DNA of 64,000 bases from assembly GCA_036426205.1 (NCBI GenBank), contig CM071570.1, positions 75,373,208 through 75,437,207 on the forward strand, written 5' to 3'. Source of the DNA: Ascaphus truei. Taxonomy: Eukaryota; Chordata; Amphibia; Anura; Ascaphidae. The notes beneath the pieces were generated by a model. It did no database searches and was not told the DNA's origin. It saw only the letters and a list, made by a program, of their open reading frames with translations. Below, piece after piece: positions 20,390-32,499 of the stretch (its first letter is position 1; every line of letters starts with the position of its first letter). A program made the position numbers and the translations under genes.

Positions 20390-21557
20390 TATACCAATAT
20401 TTACTATGCACTTAATTAACATAATGATGTTGCTAAGCACTGAATGTAGAAATGTAATTTTTTTTAAATTATTTTCTACTAACATTATATGTCTTGCTCT
20501 GTGATATATGCAACCAACATTCCCACTCAGCAAACAAATTTTTCTACTATATTGTATAATCTGACGTGTGACTTGACAAAGAATGTAAATGCTACATAAC
20601 AACTCGTACACATTCTATCTGAACGTACACAATAACAATAGGGAGGTTATAGAAAGTGTTTAGTGGTGTGAAAATGTATTTTTCACCTAAGTTGTAGTGC
20701 TAACCTAACATGCATGAGCTAATGAATGTTAGTTAAAGATCATGAAAAGTGTAACATTTGTGTGTAAATTTGATTCTCACGACTAACTATAGATTAGTGT
20801 TTTGAGTAAACATTAAACACATACATAGTGAAGTGAGTCCAATGATACAATCAACATTAGTATGTTTGTTCATATTATTTGACGTAGAAAATCATGCATC
20901 ACACAAAAACTGCTACAAACACAAAAACTGTTGCTGAAATGTGTGCGTATGCAAATGTCCACGTCATTTACGTTCATATGTTGCCATTAGTTGTAAAGGA
21001 TTATGATCATTATGAATAACTAACGTGAATGAAATTAAAATTATATCAACAACATTGTCATTGTGTCGAATGAATTTGGAAAAGTTGAGACTACAAATAA
21101 CTATAATTTGGAATGGTGTTAACATTTTGACACATGTTACATGTACGTCAAATCAACACACATCTTTAACTTATACATACACATGTGACAATGTAGTAAT
21201 CAACATGAAGATGCAGTGATACAACAACTAATCACATACATGGCAATGTAAATGATGTAGAAAACATTGGTGTGTTTTCAGACAAACATGCATTGAGTGT
21301 TAAGATCACTCATGTGCATCAGTGGATGTTGTCCTCACATAATCAATAGTTGAGCAGGGTTTACCACCTTCTCTCCCCACACCCCCATATTAAATGAATG
21401 AAATTTGTAACGTTTGATACATTACATGTTATGTAATGTCCCTAATGATTTTAACATGCACTGCACATTAACCACAAAGTGTAGCTAAATGCACGTACAC
21501 TATACAGAAACAACATGTTTCAATAGTCACATATTTTTCAATACGTTCTGTTTATAC
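20390..21557. other. AT-rich sequence, nothing recognised
   Basis: Composition matches the rest of the 18.3-25.1 kb block (many ACATG/CATGT words). No credible ORF or TIR was found. Confidence 0.4.
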
Positions 21558-22303
21558 ATCCTGTAACTATGAATACAAAAAGGATGGGGGAGCACAATGG
21601 TTGGAAACAGGCAGTGTTATAGAACTGGTAATTGCTCTTTAAGGTGAAGCAGTTATATCCTGAGCGGGTGTGGTGGCTCAGGTGTCTAATATCTAATTGG
21701 AAGGATAGGCACACATGGGTGTATGTGTGTTGGTGTGAAGGTGAAATAAAATAAAGGTATATAAAACTTACACGGCCTTGTGTAAGCCCAGTCACATCAG
21801 GGTTTCTTTGGGAGTCCCGTGTGCTTCTGATGAGTCTTTTCTTCTTGCGATGCGGGTTCTTATTCTTGATGTATCGGCCACTTACTTCGTTGGTTCACAG
21901 TGCCGCTCCAGGGGGATTTCCTCTCGTGTAAGTTTTATATACCTTTATTTTATTTCACCTTCACACCAACACACATACACCCATGTGTGCCTATCCTTCC
22001 AATTAGATATTAGACACCTGAGCCACCACACCCGCTCAGGATATAACTGCTTCACCTTAAAGAGCAATTACCAGTTCTATAACACTGCCTGTTTCCAACC
22101 ATTGTGCTCCCCCATCCTTTTTGTATTCATTACCTATAAGGGTCCTGGATAGATCCTGCTGGGGTTCCGAGTCACAAGAGGATACCACTCGAAAACCATT
22201 TACAGGCAGTATTACACCACTCTTTTTATACTTCTGCACATCAGATAAGCCACACAGAGATAGCGCCCGGGTACCTCCTCAAACAAACTTATCCTGTAAC
22301 TAT
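21558..22303. mobile_element. 720-bp insertion with perfect 204-bp inverted arms
   Basis: The 13-bp direct repeat ATCCTGTAACTAT (21558-21570 and 22291-22303) brackets the insertion as a target-site duplication. Inside, 21571-21774 is an apparently exact reverse complement of 21925-22128, with a 150-base centre. A 162-base tail (22129-22290) follows. Identical arms give the two ORFs at 21795-21538 and 21778-22152 the same peptide. A long TSD plus inverted flanks suits a non-autonomous PLE-type retroinsertion. No RT, nuclease or complete ribozyme is present. Confidence 0.75.
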
Positions 22304-22874
22304 ACCTGTATCGAGGTTAGCACATCTTATGACAGATGTGAATTGAAATACATACCATGAGCAGTCATTGAAGTGATATACCTTGAAAAAGAAAACATGA
22401 ATGAATATAAATCATTGTCATGACATGTTCATTAAGGTAATCAACACACAAAATGTACCATTTTGTTTTACATATGAAACACCATGTAGAATTCGTTAAA
22501 TATGATATGAAATACACACTGGTGTACACATCATTGTGACTCACATGTCACACTGCACAAATAACATTGTATGTAACCATACTGCACTAACTAATGACTA
22601 TGGACATAGTAGCTTTATTGTGTATGCATAACCAAAAAGAGCATGTACATAAAGTATAACTTTAGTACACAAATTTTATTCACGTACACACAACAACTGT
22701 TTTTGATAAGAAGTATAATACAACCTGTGGATGAATTACATACCGGTGCCACATGCATTTGTCCACACAGCAGAGAAGAGAAAGGTGTGCGAACCATATT
22801 CATCTGTTTCCTAAGTGAATGGTATTTGGACAAATGTATTTATCATAACAAAGAATGAATACATCTATGTAGTA
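22304..22874. other. AT-rich sequence, nothing recognised
   Basis: Separates the palindromic insertion from the transposase stop codon. No gene was seen. Confidence 0.4.
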
Positions 22875-24195
22875 CTATGAACATATATGTATTTGCTTAC
22901 ATGAAAAAAATGTGTTTATGACATTCAGACGTGTCTCAACACCACTGGCTGTTTGCTCTGTGTCAGCTAGTAAATTGACGGGATGCTCCTCCTCCAATGC
23001 CTGACGTATGTCAGTTTGAACATTATTTCTGAGTGCCACATTGTGCAAAATGCAACAGCAATTATAATATCAGACACTTTAGCAGGCTTATATTGAAGTG
23101 CCCCACCAGTTCAATCGAGACACCTAAATCTTGTTTTGAGAAGCCCAAATGTCCTCTCAATGACGGAACGCGTAGATATATGGGCAACATTGTACCTCTT
23201 CTCTGCTTCACTTTGAGGGTTTGGCACCGGGGTCAACAGCCATGGCCTAATTCCATTTCCTGAGTCACCTATAATCCATGGAGCACACATATGAAACAAT
23301 TAGTGTTAACATTATAACATACAACATTTATTAGAAAAACAATAGTTCATTTTTACACATCATCAAATGTACTCACCCACCAGCCAACCAGGTCCAAAAT
23401 AGCCTTCTTTGAAAGCATGGAAGACTGATGAGTTTCTCAGGATAGAGGAATCGTGACTGGAACCAGGGAATTTGGCTACCACATGCATAATCTTCATCGT
23501 GGCATCGCATACCACCTGTACATTCAGGGAATGGTAGTGCTTACGGTTGCGGTAAGCATGCTCACTCTGACTAGGCGGGATCAAAGCAACATGGGTGCAA
23601 TCGTTTGCACCCATCACACATGGTATCCCGGCTATGGTATAAAAGCCATTCCTGACTTCCAGCCACTCGGTGTGCTCTGTAGGAAAATGAATATAATTCC
23701 TAGCGTGTCTATTGAGTGCACATAGAAACTGGGTAAAGGCCCGCAAGAATGTAGATTGCGAGACCCCGCCCACTATGCCCACAGTTGTCTGGAATGACGC
23801 GGAAGCAAGATAATGTAATGAGCACAGCATTTTAACAAGCCCAGGGACTGCACGACCATGGCTGTCACAAAATCTTAATCTCCCCGTATCTCTTCATAAA
23901 GAGCTAAGATTGCTGCTGAACTCAAACGATAGCGACTTACAATCTCCTCCTCACTCATCCCATCTAACAGGGTTCTCTCCCTGTACAAACGAGCATGAGG
24001 CACAACTTCTCTCCTCTCTCTTCTCCTCTCATCTCCTTGCCCTCTCCCTCGACCTCTCCCTCTCCTGTCCGCGTGCCTGTCCCTGTCACTGTCCCTGCCT
24101 CTGTCCCTGTCCCTTCCTTGGCCCATGACATCCTCTCCATCAGCAAGCCTCTCGTGCAATAGAATGTTCCTCCGTCTCATAAACATTCGCATCAT
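22875..24195 (-). pseudogene. PIF/Harbinger (HARBI1-like) transposase, frameshifted
   Basis: Starts MMRMFMRRRNILLHERL at 24195 and is followed by an Arg-Asp/Gly-Arg repeat linker (residues about 25-65). Then comes the helical region LSSAAILALYEEIRGD, a one-base frameshift near 23877, and PGLVKMLCSLHYLASASFQTTVG. Catalytic acids sit in GANDCTHVAL, PGSSHDSSIL and RSVIERTFGLLKTRFRCL, so all three DDE residues remain. A 108-base intron (23376-23269, GTGAGT/AG) splits LVG/DSGNGIRPWLLTPV in frame. After RFRCLD two more frameshifts occur before CILHNVALRNNV and a stop near 22875. HARBI1-type proteins cut and paste Harbinger elements, normally with a Myb/SANT partner; none was found here. Confidence 0.92.
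23269..23376 (-). other. Intron of the Harbinger transposase
   Basis: The donor G/GTGAGT (23377/23376) and acceptor ATTATAG/G (23269/23268) restore the conserved LVGDSG motif exactly. This shows the copy came from DNA transposition and not from reverse-transcribed mRNA. Confidence 0.85.
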
Positions 24196-25189
24196 TTTCA
24201 GGTCTGTAGCTGTGAATGCGCAGGTAATTGTCCTCCTTTAAATACCTATGTGATGATGTCAGGTGACTTGCTAAAGTGCATGGTGTTACATTAACATATC
24301 CAAGTTGTTCACTCCCAACGTGTATCCATTTGCAATTACAAGTATTATTTATGTGTGTTCACCAGGCAATCATGATATTTGAGATTGATGTAACGTTAAG
24401 CTTTGTACAAGCATTTATTGGGAAGTATTTGTGGAATGTGTAATGCATGTACCACTTCTGAACACAACATTCAGTCATCTAATTAGTATACAACCATTAC
24501 ATTGACCTTGAAAAACTTTGTTGCAACATGTCGAATTTGGCATGTTATTGTCACATGTTCACATGAAGTAATTCTACTGTGAATATGCATCATTTAATGG
24601 CATCAGGATAGTTGCTATTGATTCAGTTTCAATCGTGTAAAAATGAGTAACTATTCTACGTGTGTATAAGTTAGCCTGAAGTGATTGTAATGCTTCGTGT
24701 ACAATGTAAACATGCAATGTGATTGAGTGTCCAAATGCGGGCGTCATCAAAAGAGGGAGGTCACAAAGTACATATAAACATGAAAACAAAAAGCTACATT
24801 TATGTTTGATCATGCGTTACACATTCAAAGCATTCTCTAATGTATAGCAACATTACTATACGCTGCTGTGTTAGATGTGTGAAATGTGTTACATCATATA
24901 ATAAATTGAAGCACACTTAAGTTACATGTTGGATATGATGTGAGCTGCTCCTTTAAGAGTTGAGTATAGGATTTTCCTTTGACACATCATAACATGAAGA
25001 GTAATGTGACACGCAAATTATCATAACATATAAAAGTACAATGTTATGCAAATAATAAACGTAAGGGGTGACACGATGAAGTGAATGACCTCGACACTGT
25101 AATGGCAAGCACATTTGTATTATGAGCAATAGAACGTAAACACTACTATAATGTTATAAGTCCCCGCTCCATTGACTCCATTGATGTAG
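24196..25189. other. Upstream region of the transposase, nothing recognised
   Basis: AT-rich. No accessory ORF, promoter cluster or TIR was identified. Confidence 0.4.
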
Positions 25190-25514
25190 AGATGAGGTTT
25201 TTTTTCTAAGTGCCGTCCCGGCAACCTTGTCGATTGTTCTCCCCTCCAACTTGCAAACTTTAATTGCGGGACCAATTGCCGATGAAATCTCAATTTCTGA
25301 GTGCCGATCAGCACCGAAAAGCTGATCGGGGCCGATTTCAAAAAGTGCCGAAAAATCCCGATAAGTGGGTTATCGGCAGCCGCATGCCGATAAAAAAATT
25401 TCGCCAAGAAAAACTGCCGATTTTGAGCACTTATCGGCGCTTACTGAATCGCAAATCCAATTTTGGCGGGAAAATGCTGATAAAAGCCTTATCGGCGCTT
25501 ACTGCATGAGGCCC
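25190..25514. mobile_element. DNA-transposon end with GCCGATAA subterminal repeats
   Basis: The end reads, in reverse, GGGGCCTCATGCAGTAAGCG. It is followed inward by repeated copies of CGCTTACTG and TTATCGGC/GCCGATAA words (25360-25500), an array typical of subterminal transposase-binding sites. A related end occurs at 54688 (GGGGCATCATGCAGTAAGCG). The matching left end was not found; it might be the right end of the block carrying the Harbinger transposase, but this is unproven. Confidence 0.5.
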
Positions 25515-26830
25515 CAAGTATTTAAATCTCAAGCAAAGAGCTATACTGTATAAGCTCAGAACAAGGTAAAAACTGTTCCATGAACCGCTTTCTCTAATGT
25601 TTGTAGATCTAAACATAGTTTCCATTCAAATACAAATGAAAAAAAAAACCCACAAATAAACATCACTGAAAAGAATTCTTTAGGAAACGTTCAATATACA
25701 GTTTTTTGTTTCAGTAGACAAAATGTGATTAGCTCACCAAAGAGAAATGTACTAGTGTGGTACAAAAATATCCTCATGGGCTAGGATAAAGAATTACAGT
25801 GGGTTGAATGGAAGACATTTCATACCCATGTTTTCCTAGAGGAAAATGGCATAGGAAAACAGATTTCATTTGTTTTCCCTATAGTCATTTTTTTGAATTT
25901 AGATAGAACATTAGTCACAATCGAATGTTTGTGTGACCTTTTAATATCATGAGAGGTATGTATAATGGGACTGCAAAAATAAACGCAAACAAGTTTTATA
26001 TGGGAACTTATTACACTTTAATATTAGTGTGCTGGCTTCAAAACCAATTTTGTTTAGCACAAATGTATTCTGAGTAATCAAATAAATTAACTGTTTGTGC
26101 TTCTCAAAAAAATTGGCATTTTAATGCAATGTTCGTATGCTTCTATTGAGCTTATGTTACATATAGTAGTAGATGAGGTTGAAAAAAGACGCAGGTCCAT
26201 CAAGTACAACCTATGCTAAATTTAGACAACAGATACTTGATCCTATATCTATACTTCCTTATTGATCCACTTATGTGATCTGCCTAATGTGCTTGAATAA
26301 CAAAAATACCATTCCAGCGCCCCTCCCAAATTGGCTTGCAATTTGTTAGTGAAATTTCTACATTTTTAACCTAAGTCTAATAACAAAGGAGGCATTTAGT
26401 TTATTATTTTGATCAAAACATGATTCAAGCCTGTCAAGAGAAAGACTAAATATAGCAGATACCTACACTAAATTAATACAATTTCTTATTGTCCTGTGGA
26501 CTAATCTTGGTGAAATATGTGAACGTGCCCAAAGGGTTAAATGAATGAAGAATAATGCTATTTGTGATTTAGTGCAATTAAAAACTGGTTTATCCCACTT
26601 ATTATTTCACTAGTTTTCCATAAATATAAGGCCAATCTTTTTATCCGCTACTATTATATTTAATAATTTGCATCAATGTACAGTATGCTTATTTAATATG
26701 CCAAACTAGCATTATTTACATAGGGGAACTGTAAAGCAAGTCATCCACTTACATTCATGGACTACTAGCTAAGAATGTCAAGTATAAAGGTCAGCAAAAA
26801 TGTTTTTCTAACCTTGGACTTCTGGCAAAA
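25515..26830. other. AT-rich DNA with one short dispersed repeat
   Basis: The phrase 'gatgaggttgaaaaaagac...tccatcaagtacaacctatg' (about 26172-26211) looks like a widespread frog/fish repeat, recalled from general knowledge and unverified. Nothing else is recognised. Confidence 0.35.
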
Positions 26831-26839
26831 TAAAGTATA

Positions 26840-28045
26840 AAAGGCATCAGTGCTGAAACAGGCTTCCTGTCTTGTTTCCCAAATACTAGCACAAACACGA
26901 GTGGTGCAATACCTGTGGTTCACAGGAGGTCCGAGCCTCCGCTGCAGGGAGCCTGGGGTGGATTCCGGAACAATCTTGGTCAGCGCCTCCACCTGCAACA
27001 GATCCTACTATGTGGATTATCCCGTTACAGGACCCATATACATATACAGTATAGGCATACACTCACACAATAAATACAAAGGGTAACGTACTGTAGAACA
27101 GTTTACTGATAGTAACTGATATCTATATATTGGCTACTGGTTACAGCTACCGACTTGCCACGCACGGCTGTAACCCACCCACCAATGTCCCCAAAGTACC
27201 CGTTGAGGCCCTCGGGCACTCTACCACATAAGTGTCCCCAAGGTTATAACCCCCAACCCTTAGGCGTGATCAGCGCCATCACTGTACAGTGTATGTTGGT
27301 GCACATGAGGAAAGTTCCTGCCAGGTGTATCCACACTCGGGCGCGCTGGCTTGGTCTTGAGTGGGATGGGATCCACGGCCCCAGTACTGCAACCCGTGAA
27401 GCCTCCGCCTCCATTTGGGTGGGTCCCGCGTGGATGGTACCACCTTAGAAATGTCTTAGTATGGTGTCTGGTCCCAGACTCCGTTGAGCAGGAGACCGCC
27501 GTGTCCTGTCTGTGTCTCATACTCACTATGGTACTACAGGGGGCCGTGTCCCTATACTATGGGCCGGTCCCTGCAGCAACCACAAACTGAGGGTAGTCGG
27601 GGCCTAGCTGGGGCCTTGGGGGAATCTGGCATAATGCAGACGGTCACTGACCCCTGCACACATACCTCTTACCACTAGCTTGTCCCAGCACCGACTGACT
27701 TGCTCCCTAGCGTGCGCAATGTATCAATATCTCCTTCTCCAGGGAATACTGCAGCCCTATTGGTCATCGTGGCTCACATGGTGCCTCCCTAAGGCTCATG
27801 GGACTTGTTGTCTCTGCTAAGAGCCTCCCCTGATTGCGCGTGCGCGACTTCTGTAGTGGACTTTGGGCCGTCAGCATCATTCTCCGCATGCGTGGCCCAT
27901 TCTAACATGGCGGCGCCCTGCAAAAGGGTCCGCCATGACGCAGTCTCCTCCCTTGCTCCACAACCCCTCCCACGGCTACCAGCACCTTCCCGCAGCATAT
28001 CGGAAAGTAAGGGGCAATCGGAGAATCCCAAGGGGAACCAGAGCT
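26840..28045 (+). repeat. LTR-like repeat with TATA-less promoter signatures
   Basis: Shares a series of blocks with 62880-63475 (including 'ctggtcccagac', 'tactgcagccctattgg', 'acatgtaac') and, for its first part, with 56960-57510. Near its end are a CCAAT box (27757), NRF1-like GC(G)CATGCG-type sites (27836-27846, 27886), a YY1-type AACATGGCGGCGCC (27904) and a donor-like GAAAGTAAGG (28002). This is the order of a housekeeping-type promoter plus first exon. ORFs here are frame shadows of GC-rich DNA. Confidence 0.5.
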
Positions 28046-29159
28046 ACATGTAACACCACAAATTATAGCTATATGAGTATAGAAAGCTTGATATAATTCA
28101 TTACCACTGGGTTGTTTCTAGGCATTACAGTCTCACACAACATGTACCACCCACTATAAGAATTAAACAGAAACCCATAGGACTCAGGCTCCCACCTCAG
28201 TGATAGGCCATATAATCTGAGGTGAAATAAAGAGGGGTTACATTGTTGTCAAAGCATACTTTTCTTTGTGATAATACATAAAGCCCATTATATATTGTAT
28301 ATACTGTACTGTGCATTCTATCATTCTAGTGTCCCACCAGATAACTCATCAGCCACGCCATATGCTGTTTTGTTTTTTACAGCTCTTGTAATTGCTTAAA
28401 GGAGCACCTATGACGAAATATTTATTTAAGTTACACATATACACATATGGTCAAAATTGTTCAGGTCCCCTTATGCAAAGTTCAGATAGTCTAAAGAAGT
28501 CAAAAATATTACATAAGGCTTAACTTACAAATCATGTGTTTTATTTGGGAACAATCAGAGAGTGCACACAACATGTCAGGTCCATATCTGAATTTTAATC
28601 AGGTAAGTAAAAACTCTTATAAAAGTGGTATATATACATAATCATTTATGAAAAGAGGCCAAAGCTGTGATCCAAGAGACTGACAATGCCCACCGCAATG
28701 TGTGTAAAAACACGCACCATGTGTCTACATCATTGGACAATGGAACATACTGTAACCAGTGGACCGCAAACAAGTAAACAAACATTGCTGTTTAAAGTGT
28801 AAGTATCATTAAGTGCACCAAGTGTCATAGAATAAAATCAGGGTTGCACAATAATAATAAAAGTTTGTACAAAACTCCTTAATAATGTGTTTGAATAAAG
28901 TGTATTTACATGATAAAACACAAACAACCATAGTGTACATCACTAGAAAAACATCAATATCACAACAATTATATATAAGTATAATAACAAGTCTCAACAA
29001 AATGCAGAAATCATTAAGCCTATCTCAGAGAATATCAAAATATACATCAAAATTACATACTTCTTTCACAAATCAGACTCCTTCAAAAGTTATAAAATAT
29101 CACTGCAGTACCTTACAGATCATTTGTAGAAAGCATTGAAGATTTTTTATTGGAAGCAT
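28046..29159. other. AT-rich sequence, nothing recognised
   Basis: No gene, TIR or known repeat was identified. Confidence 0.4.
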
Positions 29160-29610
29160 TTAAAGCTGCAGTTCAAGCTGCCGTTTAAAAAAAATAAAAA
29201 AATATATTTTTTTTTCCCATTCAATATGTGCACCAATACAATCTGCACACTGACAAGTGATTAGCTAATCTGCAGATTGATCCGTTCTCCTATAATCAAT
29301 CGCTTTGCTCTGGGTTATTTAATTCAGCGTTATGGGAAATGTAGTTCGTGGAATATGATTGACTGGGCAGTTACTAGATACAATTGGTTCATTGCTAGAG
29401 GGAGGGCAGGGTTCAAGAGCCTGAGCCTATCAGAAGGGGGGGGGGGGGCTGTCATTTTAGAAATGCTTCCTACATTAGAAACATTAAAAATGTCTTTAAA
29501 ACATTTTTTTTAAATATTTTAAATGCTACAAGTATTTTCTCATAGTACAGAACTGATTTATTAAAAAAAAAAAAAACACATGTAGGATATTGCTTGAACT
29601 GCTGCTTTAA
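29160..29610. mobile_element. Kolobok/T2-like MITE with TTAA target duplication
   Basis: Ends TTAAAGCTGCAGTTCAAGC (29160) and, reversed from 29610, TTAAAGCAGCAGTTCAAGC: inverted repeats of 18-19 bp, each including a TTAA. TTAA duplication and TTAAAG ends characterise T2/Kolobok MITEs of frogs. It is 451 bp long, non-coding, and contains a G-run at 29437-29448. It lies at the 3' end of PLE B. Confidence 0.75.
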
Positions 29611-29990
29611 GATTGAATAACTCATGCATGCCTCTAGGGCTAAAAGTGTCTAATGTAAAGATCCACCTGCTCTCTTTCTGTAGGAGGACTGATTCTCTAT
29701 GCCCTTCTCTTTTATGTAAAGCAATCGTATCTATGATTTTATACGTCAACTGTGAGACATTCTGTCTAGCATCTCTAAAATGTCTAGCTATGGGTAATAC
29801 ATGAATGTTTGATCAACTGTAGTCAACACCTCGTTAATTTTTGTTTGTGTTCTTCGATACGTATTTTAACTGGATGAGCCGTTTTTACCAATATAGGCCT
29901 TACTACAAGGACACCATATCAGATAGATGACAAATGAATCACATGTAAATAAAAATTTTATATCAATTTTCTTACCAGTCATAGGATGAC
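29611..29990 (-). pseudogene. PLE B GIY-YIG endonuclease remnants
   Basis: The minus strand reads CDSFVIYLIWCPCSKAYIGKN (about 29955-29890), the GIY-YIG core. Later, LLQKESRWIFTLDTFSPRGM (about 29690-29630) is the typical PLE C-terminus, with its conserved Glu. The pieces are in different frames. Confidence 0.8.
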
Positions 29991-30250
29991 TCCTTTGATA
30001 ATGGAATTGCAATGACTATAATGCAAGCATGGAAATTAACCATTTTTTCTAACTAACAAATACAGTAAGTCTGTTTATTAGTTGAGTCAAAAAGATCTAC
30101 TTTAACCAAAGAATCCCATATTTTTTTCCCCCTCATGTAACAAACCTTGAATCTGAGTAAAAAAAATCTAAAATCTTCCTAATGCTTCTTTCAATATATC
30201 TTGAGGCTAATGTAAATTTGGACACGTCGAGTATTCTCTTTACCCGAATT

Positions 30251-30478
30251 CTAGATTTTTTTATTTTTTTTTAATAACAACGGTTCTCTATCCATATTAT
30301 CCGGTAAACTCCTCAAAAAATGGGATGTGCCTTTAATAAAGGACAAAGTTCTTTCCACATATGGTCTAAGGACAGTATCAAGGTATACAACTAATAGCTG
30401 AAAAACAGACTGTCCCAGCAACAATTCGTCTGCCCGGGGTTTTAACTTATCTTTGTGGCTTTTTGGTATGGTATACAA
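30251..30478 (-). pseudogene. PLE B reverse transcriptase, N-terminal segment
   Basis: MYTIPKSHKDKLKPR aligns with the FYSLPKLHKNKTPPPGR region of PLE C (residues 109-125). PYVERTLSFIKGTSHFL aligns with RPFVMTLPSYLKDT. An internal small deletion removes the RPIVSG motif, and the palm is absent downstream. Confidence 0.75.
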
Positions 30479-30490
30479 TACTGGCTGTTT

Positions 30491-30908
30491 CTATGTTTTC
30501 ACATGCTTTTTCAGCATCAATATTTATTTTTCAGACAATTGTAATTTTCCTTTTATTTGATTCATCCAAATGCTGTTCTAATGGAAATTAAATGACTAAT
30601 TATTACACAGGCCAGTATTATTGATATTTTGCATCATCTTTGTAAACTGATCTTTGCATTGATTTAGATGTTGACAGCTTTGGCAGCATTATCACTCTAG
30701 ATCATATTACTATTGTCGCCATACTGAAGGTTCCAAGTATTTCATTTTATTATAATGGTTTCTGGGAATTTGTGTCATTTGCCTATTTAGGTGTACATTT
30801 TATATACTCTGAAAAGACTGTTCAGGACATTGTCAGCCCCAAAAACCCTATTTACTTCCCAGGGATTTTTGGCAGAGCATAGCCCAAACGTCTGCTTTGG
30901 AGCACCTA
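30491..30908. other. AT-rich sequence, nothing recognised
   Basis: May include the upstream remainder of PLE B, but no motif can be read. Confidence 0.35.
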
Positions 30909-31269
30909 GGGGTAGATCAGCAAAGCTCCGTTAATTGTGGGCTTTTAACATGACCTTACCTAAATAGGTAACGTCCGTTAGTTTTCCTCAGTTTAACGGG
31001 TATCGACAAATCTAATAATATGCAAAAATAATGTCCGTTCGGCAAACTAGCACCATTACGTTAGCTGTATTAACAAGGATTTTCCTTGCGCAGAGATGCG
31101 TTAACCAATATACTGAACATGCGCATTGGCAAAACCATAACGCCATTCCGTTAACACACATGCATTACATTACGCATGTGAGTTCCGTAAACCTAATTTC
31201 CATGAGCACGTTTAAAGTCCTATAAATACACATTACATGCTGAAGATAATCAGCCATATCTGCTAGACC

Positions 31270-31640
31270 TTTGAGTGTCGACATTGCTGAGCAGTGTTCA
31301 ACCTCTGCTACAGCACCTGTTGCTCCAGATCCTGCTTTTCCAGCTGCTCCTGCCACTGCAGCTCCATTTATTCTGGAGGTTCAGCCTCCCATTAAGCACC
31401 CAGCTCATGGCTTAAGGGCTGTGCCCACAGAAGGGTAATATGAAACAGCTGTTCTTGAAGGCCAGTAGGAGCTCATGGGAATCCAGCACCATGGATTTTG
31501 CACCATGAATGGGCATCTGGGCAACATTTCAGGCACCTGCCAATTTCAAAACTTGGGCAACAAGATGCGGCAGCACAGTTCTGCTATCACCAATAGTCTT
31601 GGTCACTGCAGTTGTGAATTAACTGACTTGGGCTGTACAA
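31270..31640 (+). pseudogene. Possible Harbinger accessory (Myb/SANT-type) protein tail
   Basis: The plus-strand frame reads an Ala/Pro-rich linker (STSATAPVAPDPAFPAAPA...) with a stop after VPTEG. It then gives the tract ELMGIQHHGF, MNGHLGNISGTCQF and NKMRQHSSAITNSLG, a repetitive amphipathic tail. Such linker-plus-tail arrangements are known at the C-termini of Harbinger ORF2 proteins. No Myb domain is visible, so the call is tentative. Confidence 0.35.
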
Positions 31641-32177
31641 TAAGGGATGTAGATTTTAAGAGCTCCCTCAATGCTTTCTATCTCTGCAGCATCAAGTTAG
31701 TCCCTATCCACATTGGTGATCTCCTTGTTGATTGTCACTCCACCTCCTCTATACTCTGTTGAGTCACCCATACTACCTCCAGAGCCAGTGGTCCCATCCA
31801 GATTCATGGCCTGAAGTGTGACAGGCCTTGCACCAGGGGGATTAGTGAACCTGACAGTTCTGCAACAAATCAGAGGCGATGATTTTCTATAAATATTGTT
31901 CTTGTTATTTGAACTGTAAATTTGTTCTCCCTTTATTGTTCTCACACAGTAAAGTAAATGTGTAGGAATAAAAGTTGTGTTCACTACTTTTGTCTCTTGG
32001 TAATGATTGTTATAATATGTAGACACATTATTGTACATTCGTATTTAATACAGTCAAGCAAACATATCCTATATTCACTGTAATCACTTCAAACCATAGT
32101 ATAGTTTATCACATGAACTTTATGACAATTTGGCAGATGTATCTGTTGATGTCATTTATATGATCCATAATATATAG

Positions 32178-32499
32178 ACATACCCTGCATTAACGTACTC
32201 AATGGGTCCAGATCATGTATGTAAAGCGAAAATGTACTTAAAGTGAAGCACTACCTTTTTCCATTTATCGATGCATGTACTGTACTGCAATCATCATATA
32301 CGTGCATAACTCATGTAAATAATGCATTTGTAACAGGCTCTATAGTCTCCCCGCTTGCGCACAGCTTCAGTCCAGGTAAGGAGCCGGTATTGCTGTTCAG
32401 GACGTGCTGACAGGCGCATACGTGAGGTGCCGTTTGCATATTGGGCCTTACTCGTGAGTGTACTTAAAGTGAGTGTCCTTAAACTGTGGTATGCCTGTA
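32178..32499 (-). mobile_element. Tigger/pogo-like MITE nested in H1
   Basis: Reverse-complement copy of the element at 42696-43027: ends ACAGGCATACCACAG (reversed from 32499) and ACATACCCTGCATTAACG. The internal 'ctttaagtacattttcgctttacat' is shared. TIRs starting CAGGCATACC are typical of Tigger elements, which duplicate TA. More diverged than the 42.7-kb copy. Confidence 0.75.

Larger units (their letters stand above)
29611..30490 (-). mobile_element. Penelope-like element B, deleted relic
   Basis: On the minus strand an N-terminal RT segment is followed, after loss of the palm, by GIY-YIG pieces and the C-terminus, ending at the MITE. Several stops and frame changes show it is an old copy. 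No ribozyme motif was found beside it. Confidence 0.75.

Noticed and set aside
21826..21870. CTGATGAGTC sequence as a hammerhead core
   Set aside because: No GAAAC box or pairing stem II follows within a sensible distance.
22166..22205. 'ggttccgagtcac...cactcgaaaac' as a ribozyme
   Set aside because: A short stem is present, but the CTGANGA box is absent.
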